Assembly (NCBI RefSeq): GCF_037042905.1
Contig: NC_087261.1
Span: 21,048,617-21,112,616 of the forward strand
DNA: 64,000 nt
Direction: 5' to 3'
Source of the DNA: Lytechinus pictus
Lineage: Eukaryota; Echinodermata; Echinoidea; Temnopleuroida; Toxopneustidae
In this document: piece by piece, positions 32,747-45,600 of the stretch
How the letters are laid out: the number at the start of each line of letters is the position of its first letter
Position numbering within the stretch: the stretch's first letter is position 1
Translations under genes and position numbers: made by a program
The notes under the pieces: model-generated
What the model saw: the letters and a program-made list of their open reading frames with translations, nothing else
What the model was told of the DNA's origin: nothing
The model's database searches: none

Positions 32747-35700
32747 CTAACAGATAGAGGAAATATAAATAATAATAATAATAATAATGATAAATACGCC
32801 TTTTTATAAACATGTGAACAACGAACCTAAGTGCTTTATAGATATATCATTACCATAATTATTAGACCCTGGCATGCCCGCACACAATACATGTACCTTT
32901 TCCACTCCCCGGTGAGCATTCCGAGGGTTTCCAATCTCAAATGCTAGGCATATTAAATTGGATACCGCATCCTCCTAGGCCATTTAATATCAGAGTGGAT
33001 AGTGACAAAATTTTGATGAAGGACTTGCCAATTAAGGACACCAAGCAATGGTGGGATTCGAAAACAATCATGACACTCTGCTTACATAAATTCATTTGTG
33101 AAAATAAACGATGAGGCAAATGGGGTCGGTGTGGGGTATGGTGAATTAGGAAAGAAAATTGAGACAACACTGATATAAAGAGAGAAAGAGACTTGGATTG
33201 ATACAATAAACATGATAAAAAGAGACCAGAGGGTTTCATGAATAAAGCATTTGCCAGACTTTTTATCAGACAAGTAATGTTTTATCCGACAGTAACCATG
33301 GTGTGAGTGCCTCTCAGCCGATCATCCTCAAGGAAAGTTGTCAGACCTGACAACTTGTTGGATGAAAATGTTGATGAAACGCTGCCCGGTATACCCCTAC
33401 TTGCCATAATTCCCATTTACACATAATATGACATATAATCCCGGGGGGGCCACTTACATTGACGAGTGGATACCATGCGCGACCAAAAAAACACGTAAAA
33501 AGGATGTCTTTTTCACGATAGGGCACGTTACGTACGTAACGTGATAAGGGTGTCAAAAACACAAAAATAATGAAAAAAGGGTATCTATTTCGCTAGGAAA
33601 ATTACGTGTTTAGGGTCGAATTTGCGGGGATGATAAAACAAAATTAAAATGTTTTATAAAGGATGTCCTTTTTGCCCCCAACACTTCGTGTTTAGAGTCC
33701 GATTTGCGCGAGGTGTAGAAGTTGGGGTCGTACTAAACCAAATAAGGTAAAGCCGACGACCGAAGGACCCGTAACAATAAAAACATTCCTGTACTTGTTT
33801 AGGGGTTCATATCAGGGAATATTTGCCAAGAGGATCGTTTTGTTTCCAATACTTGTTAAGGGTAGGGTTTCACACGCCAATACTTGTTAAGGGGTGCATT
33901 TTCAGAATATGGAAATTACGTGTTTAGGGTGCTTTTCGAGACCCCATGGTCGCGCATGGGATCCACTAGTGAATGGAAGTGCCCCCCCCCCCCGGGCATA
34001 AAATATGCAATGAAGTGTTTTCATTGACTGCATGTTACATGATTTGAGATCTTTTCATCAGTACGTTTTAATTAGAATGTCAAGAGTGATTTTTCCATAC
34101 AGAAATTACAGCTACATTTGAATGATTCAAATCTAAAGGCCGCAATAACATAGAAAGTTTATTTACCAAAATTCAAAGATTCGCGTGAATGGGAAAATAT
34201 GCAGTATAATTTTGGCAAGTGAGCTACTCCCTTCCTGGACTAGGCAGGGAAGGGGTGGGAAAGTAGGAGGGTTGAATAAAGGGCGAAGGTCACGACGGAT
34301 CCATGATATTTAGCTCCGGCGACAATATTGTTCCGATGGAAATCTGCACGTGAAGTCAAACATACAACCCAACCTCCAAAACTAAATAAACCCTAATCCT
34401 AATCTTTACATTATTCTGAACCAAAAACTCTTAAAGGGATGGTCCAGGCTGGAGGTATTAATACCTCAATAAATAGAGTAAAATTCACAAAGCTAAATGC
34501 TGAAAATTTGATCAAAATCAGATAACAAATAACGAAGTTATTGAATTTTAAAGATGTGCATTATTCCGGTGAAAAAAGTTCTAGGCATGTCTTTATGAAT
34601 ATTCATTAGGTGGGCTGATGATGTCATATCCCCACTTGTTGGGTAATTCATTAATTCCTTGAATGCATGAGCGCTGTAAGGCATCTCGAGCTAAAGCCGG
34701 GGTAATAATAATAATAACAACGCGCCTCGGAATATAATATTTCTAGATAGATGGCGCTATATAAATGCCTATTATTATTATTATTATTAACCCTATGCTT
34801 TCTGGGATAGTAAGACCGGAGCAAAATTAATCTCGCAGATTCGTTACCAAGTGGGCCATCATTTTGAATACCATAAAGAAGCACTAAAAGCAGAAGACTG
34901 TTTTGTTACGGTTTTTTTCCTCCATAGGCCAAGCGCCCGACTGTTTAGTTGTAAACAAATAGCTGCCTTCTCATGTTATTCGATTTTGTATGTGAGACAT
35001 TTTATTTTATATACCAACGTCATTTGAATCTTATTATGTCATCCGCTATATCACGGATGTTTGGTTATGTTTATTCTGGATGAAAAGGATCAATAAAACA
35101 TGAATTACCAAAAAAAATAAACATGTCGTGTCTACCAACAAGACAAAATAACATAATTCAACGGAAAGAGTCAGAGGGGTAATCATGTTGGTACCGCATA
35201 CATTCGTAATTCCGAAGCTTCGTTATTCCGAAGGTTCGTTATTCCGAAGGTTCGTATTTCCGAAGGTTCGTTAGTCCGAAAACGAAATGAGGTTCGTAAT
35301 TCCGAATGTTCGTTAGTCCGAAAACGAAGTGAGGTTCGTAATTCCGAAGGTTCGTTAATCCGAAAACGAAATGAGGTTCGTAATTCCGAAGGTTCGTTAG
35401 TCCGAAAACTAATGATTAACGAACCTTATTTCGTTTTCGGACTAACGAACCTTCGGAACAACGAACCTTATTTCGTTTTCGGATTAACGAACCTTCGGAA
35501 CAACGAACCTTATATCGTTTTCGGATTGACGAACCTTCGGAACATCGAACCTTATTTCGTTTTCGGATTATCGAACCTTCGGAATAACGAACCTTCGGAA
35601 TAACGCCACAAGTGTTCGGATTATCGAACCCTTTTACGTTTTCGGATTAACGAACATCGATGTATTATAGGCAATTTACGTGTTTCGGAATTACGAACCG

Positions 35701-38700
35701 TCGGAATAAAGAACCTTCGGAATTATGAACCTTCGGAATTACGAAGTGTAACCGTTGGGACATACCTCTGGTGGCTGATAATTTTCCATTCCGCATCTGA
35801 AGACTCGCTTGATCTTCTCTGGAAGGCAGCAGTACATGGTGTCTACCACGCTACAGTACAATATAGGATCCAAATCCTCTGGTTTGGTTCGACCTACAAT
35901 CAATGAAATAAAAATTGAATTAAATTTAACTCCCATTTATTTCCCTTTGCAATAAAAGCACAGGACAGCAAGTATTGCAATCTTAAATTTCACAAATGGA
36001 TAAACAGCAAATACATTATATTAAAGCAATATCACAGGAAAGGCTAACATTAGGATGCAACCAGAATTAAATTGTCATTATGATAGGCCGACCCAGAGAA
36101 AACAAACATCGAAATCGGAAATCCATATTTCATTGCTCGAAACAAAAACAGAAATCTTATTTTGTTTTGCCCAATTAATCATGGGCCCGGCAGCCACTGT
36201 GCAGCACCAGATCGACGTAGCTCTATCCTTTGCTTGTTGAGCGCGAAACAGGGTAGCAGCAACTCACTATCGTTTACCGTCTTTTGGTCTGACGCGGCCA
36301 GGGTTAAAATACCAACCTCCTGGTTGTGACACGGAGGCTCTACAAATTGAGCCAACACACAGTCATAGAATAATAATTTTAAATCGTAATATAAGACAAA
36401 AAAATAAACAACAGCAACAACCCCAACAAAAACAGAATACACTGACATATAAGCCAATTTCTAGACCATTCAGCGATGCAAATTTTGTCCAACTTACCTG
36501 TAATGAAACTGACGATGAGGGCGACAGTGATTGTCACCAGCCAAGCTACAGCACTGTACCAAGAGTATGAGAGGGCGTAGAGGTCTGCAATGGGAGGTCT
36601 GAAAATAAAATGAAATACATCGTCAAAACATTAATCATCCTGATAATACATATTCAACCTGTCATTCTTTTTTTTGGAAATGAAAGTTTTAATCACTATT
36701 ATTTTTAAGGAAAACAGGTTTATAATTCAATCATTCCAAAATGATTTTTTTTTCCACATAATTTTCACATATCCGTTATTAACGCTATCTTCACCTTTTA
36801 CTCTCAATTCATTTTAGTATACTGCACGAATGCGGTGTAAGATAAAATATAATCCTACTACTACCCTATGTCCGCGACATTACGCATGTATGTATTCCGT
36901 GATGTAATGGACTTTGTGATTACTATAGTGTCATTGTAATAATCCCCTTTAAACGAAACCATCATAAAAAAAATCATATAGTATAAAAAAAATCAACTGG
37001 CTAGATATTCAATGAATATTCATGAAATATGATGTTGAAACACAAAACAAATTCCTTTACAAGATATATATAACAAATTTCAACCCCCTCCAAAGGGGGG
37101 GGGGGGCACCAATACACTAGTGCACACGCTGTGATTACCTGTACGTATCCTCCATCATGGGCGTGGTCGCATTGAGCATCGTGTACGTCACCATTTCGCT
37201 GGTCCCCATCATGTCTGTGGTGTTGTACATGGTAAAGTTATCTACGGGGCAGCCAGCGGTCGATAGTGGTGGCTTGTACACGGGCGGTGGGTAGATCTGG
37301 GAACCGATCTTGATCCAGAATGAGAGGAAGAGTCCGCTGAAGAGTCCGGCCAGAGCACCCTGTGTTTGCGGAGGATTGTCCAGAGATTGTTACGTCACAG
37401 GAATTGTTTTTATTTGTTTTCTTTTATTCATTTATTCATTTTAAAGAGTACTTCGTAATCTAATAACCAATAGTGCTTCCAGCATTTTATTTGACACACG
37501 ATAAAAACTTTGTCGTGTAGATAAAATGCCTTTGCTTTATAAGGTTTAAAGTTCCATACTGGGGCCGCGGAACGGTTTTCAAAGTGGGGGCGGAGGCTGA
37601 CCATGCAAAAAATCACAATGATATGGTCATTTTTACATTTTTGTACAAGGTTTTAGATAAAAATGGGGGGGGGGGGCTGAAGCACCCCAGCCCCCCCCCC
37701 CCCCCCCCCCCGCGGCCCCTGCAAGGTGCCTTAGCCAACTCGGCCATATCATCTCCTCACAGAGATAGTGGGTGGGCAGATGAGTTACAACTCCCCTCCC
37801 CGTGCTTGAAATGATTAAAAAAAGTTAAGGGGGGGGGGCGGAAGGGAAAATTAAGAATCAATACCAATTTAAAAAAAACAGTGAAAAGACCGGGGTAAGT
37901 TGTAGTATTATGAAATACCCCGATAACAAAAACGATCTTGTGCAATGCCCCCCCCCCCCCCCCCCCCGCCGTAATATCAAAATAGCTCGGTGCCGACCAG
38001 GCCAAGTATCCTGGGAATACCTTTTGACAGATATCCTTCAAGCATTCAGTAATATTTTATGTACCTTTCCTATTTTTATTAAAACACCTTCATCATCCGG
38101 GGCGACCCCCCCCCCCTTCAATGAACCAATCCTAAAACGGGTGTACTTACGATAGAGTTGGTCCAAGGGAAGAACATTCCAGCGCTGAATAAACCCATCA
38201 GAGGTCCTCCAATCATACCAAATATACTAAGAGCGGTCTAACGGGATGGATAACAATGGAGAAAGAGTTAATACAACAATAAAAATATTACTCTTTTAAT
38301 GTAAATCAAATTTCAATTTTAGTTTATTTCACTTCAACTTAACCTAGTTTAAAAACATAGGGAACGATTAAAGTGATTGGTTAACATTGGTTTGACTTTT
38401 TAAAAATCTGAGCTAGAAGGTCACACTTGTCACCTGTGTCTGTGATATGTTACAAAAATGAAGCCCAGATTATTTAGTGCTTCAAAAATTGAAATATAAA
38501 GTGACCAAAAACACCATCTTAATTTCATCCCATACACTTATGTGTACTATTTAGGCGTCTATAAGACACCTATTTACAAAATCGGGGTTTGCCTTGTAGT
38601 TTTAGCTTTTCATTCTCAATAATGGTTGTTTTCAGGGTTTATTAGTTCTAATACATGCACTTGTACACATGTTTCATCTTGGTTTGATAATTTTTTTAAT

Positions 38701-41700
38701 CGGCTGCTCACAAAGTTAAACAATACCTTTAAAAAGATACATGCATTATGATAACCATACAAAATTAATACAAACACTATTATATAATATGACAATACAA
38801 AGAGAATATGTACACAGCTATTGTAAACACTAAATAATATGATAATCACATTCATCAATAATGATACCATATGAAGGTAAAAACTTTATGCAAAGTATTC
38901 TAGATGAGACATTTTGAATTGATTCAGTTTTTAATTTCAATAAAATTTGAGGAAATGAAAGGATCGACTAAAAAGCAGGTGATTAGTTAAAATGTGAAGT
39001 TCCAACGAGTTCATCCCATCTGAAAAAAAAACCACTAGTCTTACGAGGTGTTCATAATAATGAAGTGAGCCATCTTGGGCTGAAAATAAAGTTGGTTGAG
39101 TTATGGAAAATGAAAATATTGATGTCGGACTCGATGATTTCGGGCTTGGTGAATGACGATTGTGATGGAATGGACATGGTGGGTGATTTTGGAATGCGCT
39201 GAAGGGAAAGAGATGGGTACCTCGCGACAAGTGGTGGAGAACCCGGGCATCTGCATTGCTTGATGGATTATTGAAACGGAATCGAGCTTGTCTTTGACTT
39301 CCCAGGACCAAAATCCAATTGAAACCAGTTGGATTTCCAACTGTTTTCAATTAGTTTCAACTGGTTTCAATTGGTTTTTAACTGGAATGTAACAATTTCC
39401 AATTGAAACCAATTGGAATCAGTTGGGCAAATGGAAATCCTAACTGGAACCAGATGAGTAACTGGAAATGTCTTCCAACTGGAAATGACTTCTAACTGGA
39501 ACCAGTTGGGTAACTGGAAATCCTAACTGGAACCAGTTGGGTAGCTGGAAATGACTTCCAACTGGAAATGACTTCTAGCTGGAACCAGTTGGATAACTGG
39601 AAATCCTAACTGGAACCAGTTGGGTAACTGGAAATTCTAACTGGATCCAGTTGGGTAACTGGAAATGACTTCCAATTTGTTTCCAATTGGAATTTTTTCC
39701 AGTTACCCAACTGGATCCAATTGAAACCAGTTGATTTGGATATTATCTGCCAAGGTGTACAGATTAATGTTTTATGTGATTCATCATCATTTACAATGTA
39801 TATATTCATTTCTTTTCATTCTCAAGTGCCTCACTTGTTTAAGATAAATGTTTAGAATAGTTAGCAGTAAAAACCATGTTCATAAATATTATATAAATTA
39901 ATGATTTTAACAGATTAAAATACAATGAGTACACCACTAACTGTTACCAAATTACATCAAATAAAAATACATATATACGAAGCTCCTCCTTATAAATGTA
40001 TATGTATAAAAGTCTAAATTTTATCAATGCCCTTTACATTGGTATTAATAGACATATAACCATGGTTCTGTGTTGGCATGATCAATAGTTAGTACAAATG
40101 CTAATAAATTTGTAACTAATTAAGTTCATTCCAACTGGAAGTTCCAACTGGTTCCAGTTGAAACAAATTGGTTTCAACTGGAACCAATTGCCTCCAATTG
40201 GTTTCAACTGGAACCAATTGAAACCAGTTGCCTCCAATTGGATTCAAATAGGGAAATTGGAACAACTGGAACCAACTGAGATGCAGTTGCTTATTGCTGT
40301 TTCAACTGGAACCAATTGAAACCAATTGCTAACTGGTTCCAGTTGCCCAATTGGTTTTAACTGGAACCAATTGGCAACTGGTCTCAATTGGAACCATTGG
40401 AACATTCAGCCGGAGAAAGTAGTGAGAGGCTCACAGACAATGTCCAGTCTGATGTTAACCATTCTGTACAACAGGACATATCTAAGGGTGACAGTGGGGA
40501 TCAATTACACTATGAAATCGAAAAGATTGTAGGACGGAAATTTGTTAAGGCTACAGGCAAATGGCTGTATCGAGTTAAATGGCTGACTTTCTCTCCCCGA
40601 TACAATACTTGGGTCAATTTTGAGGACCTCAATACCACGTGCCAGAAGTATGTGAAGGGAGCAGGTGGTAAGATTCCTATTCTGAAGAGTAGGAGAAGGT
40701 AATGTGTATTTAGGTGTTGATTCAGTTCTTGAGCTTATTTTTTTGGTGACATTTTCACCTAAAGAATGGAAATTCTAAGCACTTTTTGTAACTCAAGCAG
40801 AATAGGTATATAAGTAGAAAATTGATGCGAGCGCGAAGCGCGAGCGGAAAATTTCGAGATTTAGTCCTATAATATTTACTGAACTCTATTCATGATTTGA
40901 TTTTGGAAAGCTGAAGGGAAAGAGATTGGTACCTCGCGACACTAGCTTAGGAAAAAGCTCAAAATACAAATGTTTTATTATGTAGTTTCTATTAAACAAA
41001 GTTGAATTTGCAGGTACTATGGGTTTATTTTTCACTTTTATTCATATGGAAAAAAATAATTGAAAAGTTGTTGTCAATTTATTCTCATTATCAGTCACAA
41101 GTGATGGACTTATTAACCAAAGGAGACAAAAAGAATGACGTACCTGCAAAATGCTGCCCATAACTGATGCCAGAAATGCCATAGCTATGCACAGAATTCC
41201 ATAAAATGCAGCTGAAATAAAACCGAACACGAAGATTATAATAAAACATGAAAAAAGGGTAAATTTTATTCACAGATATTATGCGACTAAATACACTAAG
41301 AAAAAAATTGACAGAATTAAATGTATATACCGGGAATAGAAGACTGAATCTTGACCAGAAACATTGCAAATACAAAGGATTTGAATGTGAGAATTTATTG
41401 GATTTTTTATTGGACAGAGACAAGACGGGCCGAGGTTGGGTGCAAAACCTTCTTTCATTCAATTTTGGTGGATCATCTAAAATATGCCATTTAAAATTAA
41501 TTGAATGATTAGCTAATTCATGACTTTTTCAACTTAAAAAAAAGAGTCTTATCTACAAAATTTGTGACATTTTAAGAATTCTTTATCAATACTTACCAAG
41601 CATTTTAGTGATCTTGGTGTATATTTCTTCTGACATATCTGGCCATGTCCTCTTGACAATGTCTTCCCCGGTCACAGCAGCGAGCGAGTTCAGACCAGAC

Positions 41701-42502
41701 GATACAGTACTATGGGCGAAATGAAAGGCAATGGTAAGATGAAAACAAATCATATAGCGCATCACCCTTATTGGTAGCAAAGACGTTTTGATATTAGTGG
41801 TAGGTTCTTTGAAAGCGTTAAGGTCTAGATTAGCTCTTGCGTATAGCATGTATAGGGAAAAATAATTTTGCTTTTAATATAAACATAACCTACTAAGAAA
41901 ATGCCAAAATTTTCCTAGAATAATTGTCCATTAAAACATGAAACCTAAAAAGAAATATCGTACTCCTTCAGATAGACCGATATGACATCTGTCTGCCTTG
42001 GGAGGTCTAAACAGCTTTCACTGTATTTGCAAAATTATTAAATTATTTGCATAATAAATAAGCAAAGTACGAGTAGACATGACTTTGTACCTGAGGGCGG
42101 CACTGAAAGCAGCGGACACCAAGAGACCGGGTAGCCCTGGGCGGTTCCCAAAGATATCCATGACTAGGTACGGGACAAGCTGGTCAGTCTGACTAACTTT
42201 GCCTGACGTGAAGGGGTCACAGTCAGCATAGTAAGCATACATGACGATGCCGGAGAGACAGGCGAAGCAGACGACGAAGAGCATACCGATGATGGCGTAG
42301 AGAACAGCCCTAAATAAAATGAAAGTGGACAAGACATTGGTCATTGAGTGAACCTAAATCAGAATTATTAAAATCTTATCATAGGCTATTTACGGGGAGC
42401 AGAAGAGCAGGAAGTGGTTCATTCTATTTCTATTTCTTCATAATTAACCGTATATGAAAACGTGTTGGTATGCTGACTAAAATCACCTTCAATTTGGAGT
42501 GA

Positions 42503-42533
<31 letters not shown>

Positions 42534-42614
42534 GGGGGGGGGGGGGCTTGTAATTTTTTTTCAAACCAGCATCCCCTCTTCAAAAAATCGTTCCCAGGCC
42601 CCTGCCCCCTGCAC

Positions 42615-42645
<31 letters not shown>

Positions 42646-45600
42646 GTTCTTGTATAGCGCCGGTATCCGCCTCAGCTGGGCGCTCATGGCGCTTGCTCAA
42701 AAATAGGAAATATCTCACAAATTTCAATGTCTTTAAACAGAGCTTAGGATCATCATTCAGTTCAAGTACTGTCCTAGTAATGCTACAATTGAGTTATTCT
42801 TGCAATAATGTTGGAGTGGGGAACAGAAAAGTCTTCAGGTAAGACTCAAAAGTTGATTGGGTCTCTGCTCTCCTGATAAATTGAGGAAGGCTATTCCACA
42901 ACTTTGGTCCAGAGATGAAGAAGGCTCTGTCACCCCAAGTTGTGTGGCTGAGAGATTCTGTCAGCAATGATTCAAATTGATTCCGCTGCCCATACACTCT
43001 AAAATCGAATCAGTCGAAATTGACTTGTTAATAGGGTCAGCTGGGTGAAACTGTTATTCTAGTCATTTTGACTATATATTTTCTAGTCGTATTTTACTTG
43101 TCTTGAACAGAGTTATTTCTGGCTAGAATATAATCATGTCAGAAATGTGACGAGACATATCAGTTGCACCCAGCTGACTACTCGTCTAGTCAAATTGACT
43201 GATTTGTTTTAAGAGTGTAAAACAGGGTGTGAAACTACTCTGTAAGTTGACCAATCATAATTTTAACTGCAACTAAAAAAATAAATCCTTGCATTAAAGT
43301 TTTTTTTCAATACAGTCATAAATATAAGAGAAATAACATAATGGTATCAAGATAAAACGAAATAATTACAATTCAACAACGCCAATAACAAATGTTCGGA
43401 ATTTGAACTATCATTAAACCTATTTCTCAAGTGCTTTGTGAAATACCGCTTGTAATATCAAAAAACAATTCATTTTATTTTTCCGGACACACAGGGTCTA
43501 GGCTGGGAATCGATGGTGGTCATCACAGCACACAATATCTCGTTTTTGGAGGGGATTTCTTAATATTAATGATAATAATGATGATAATAATAATAATGAT
43601 AATGATGATGATGATGATAATGATGATGATAATAATAATGATAATAATGATGATAATAATAATAATAATGATAATAACAATGATAATAATAATAATAATC
43701 ATAATAATGATAATAGTAATAAATTGTATTCCACATTTTCACGTGATATTGAAAGAGGCGGACCCGAACTTACCTCTGAGCAACACGCACATCCCCACAG
43801 GTGAGGTATCTCTGAACCTGACTCTGATTAACCCCGTAAACAGCTGTCCATGTGAAGGTACCTCCTACCACCACAGACCAGAATGTGTGACGGATCTTGG
43901 GATCGGGGTTGAAGCTATACAAGAATGAAGAGGAGTGAAGTTTAGAGAATTTGGAGGGCTATCTATTTCAATTTTTTATCTAGTTCGCAAAAGAGCACGG
44001 ACGGTACGTGGAAGCGCCGCACAGTGGGCCAGGAGAGAGCAAAAGTGCGCCAAAACTGGTTTTTGGTCATGAAACTAATTTTGTTTTTTTCATGTTCTAA
44101 GCAAGGATAAGAACCTGTAGAATGCCTCCATACAATATTTCTCCATTAAATTGATTATTAGTTGCCCATTTTTATTCAATATTACCGGAAAATGACTCTT
44201 TACGGCTACCGCATGTGTAAATGACACGTTTTAGATATTTCACTGTTTTAACAAAATGGATAGCTTAATTTATTTCTTATTCACGGTGCTCATTGATAAA
44301 TAATTGTTTTAAGTGATCAGAGATTTTCAAGATAAAATAATAATCCCATCAGAGGCAATTTTGGACGAAACCATTTGACAATGGGGGGTTTTAGCAATTT
44401 TTTTTTTCATGAGCATTTCTTTTACAAATTGCTGCCGATTGCTGCGCTGTTATTATCATGACGGTCTTTGTTATAGTTCATGCTTTACACTGATACCAAA
44501 TTTAGCTGCATATACGTGCATTTTCTGGAGATATAACCAATTTTCCAACCACATGTTCGCCGTATTTATCACAAAAATCGTTCCAAGTTAGTGTCCCATT
44601 ATGCGCTTGCCGAACGTTGCGGGTGACATTACACAAACTCCCCGTCGCGTGCTGGGAGAGAGAGAGAGAGGGGAGGGGGGGGGGGATGTCTGGCTCAAGT
44701 GTCTGGCTCTTGTGACTGGTGTCTGCCTTTAAAATATTTTCGTTAAACATACGTTAAGGCAAGCTTTCATTTCCAATTCCACTAACTATATAATAATACA
44801 TGTAACACAACTTCATTTTGATGCCAAACTGTTCCATCCCGTGTTCCATATCTGACATCCTGAGAAGATTCATTCTTAAGGTAAGATTCCCGGGTAAGAT
44901 TATATATTAGTTTTGTTGTTCATAAACAAAGTAGGGACTACTGTATATCAATATAACACACATGACTAGGGATGTGATATGTCTCACGCAGTTTTCTGAC
45001 AAAATATGAAAATGTGTATAGGACAGAGATGGGATATACGTGGGCTCTATTACATGTATAAGTTGCATTATCATTAATACTAAATAGGTTCATTATTGCG
45101 GAATGAAATAATCGCTAGAGGGTATTCATTTGTCTCGCAATCATTATTATTATTAGTATTTATCCCCCCAAAAGGGTTTGTAACTTCACATACACGTATG
45201 AATTCGTTTATCTATTGGCTCATTCTAAATTTGCTATAATTGTTACTATCGATCAAGAAGGAAGTGTATATTATCATTTCAAGGATAGTTTGGTTTATGA
45301 CTCTCATTGACTTTATACGTATTCCACAGACTAATGGTAACAGGTGACATTGTGATTAGTAGCAAGTTTTTAAGAGTACAACAATCACAGCCTCTTCCCC
45401 TGATGTTCAAAGTATGCTAAAAGATCCTCTCACCAAAGACATAATAGTTGGTGAGATAGAAGAGAGAGAGACTCTGATTCGGAATAACTTTGTATACGCC
45501 GTTCTTGGTGAAATAGATAGGCCTTGTAGGGCCTTGTACTGATTAACCTGCAGAGGACCCGGCCTCTATTATTTATCACTGGAATCATTATTTTAAAGAT

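Noticed and set aside
35208..35745. Regular repeats resembling a CRISPR array or a repeat protein
   Set aside because: The units are directly adjacent without unique spacers, invert at the middle, and the genome is an animal's. The 16-residue repeat protein follows from the 48-bp unit.
38937..39350. Minus-strand open frame of 137 codons near the AACTGG array
   Set aside because: It includes one direct-repeat copy and array sequence and shows no domain; likely chance.
43431..43928. Open frame of 165 codons on the plus strand
   Set aside because: It is a microsatellite plus the antisense of an SLC5 exon.
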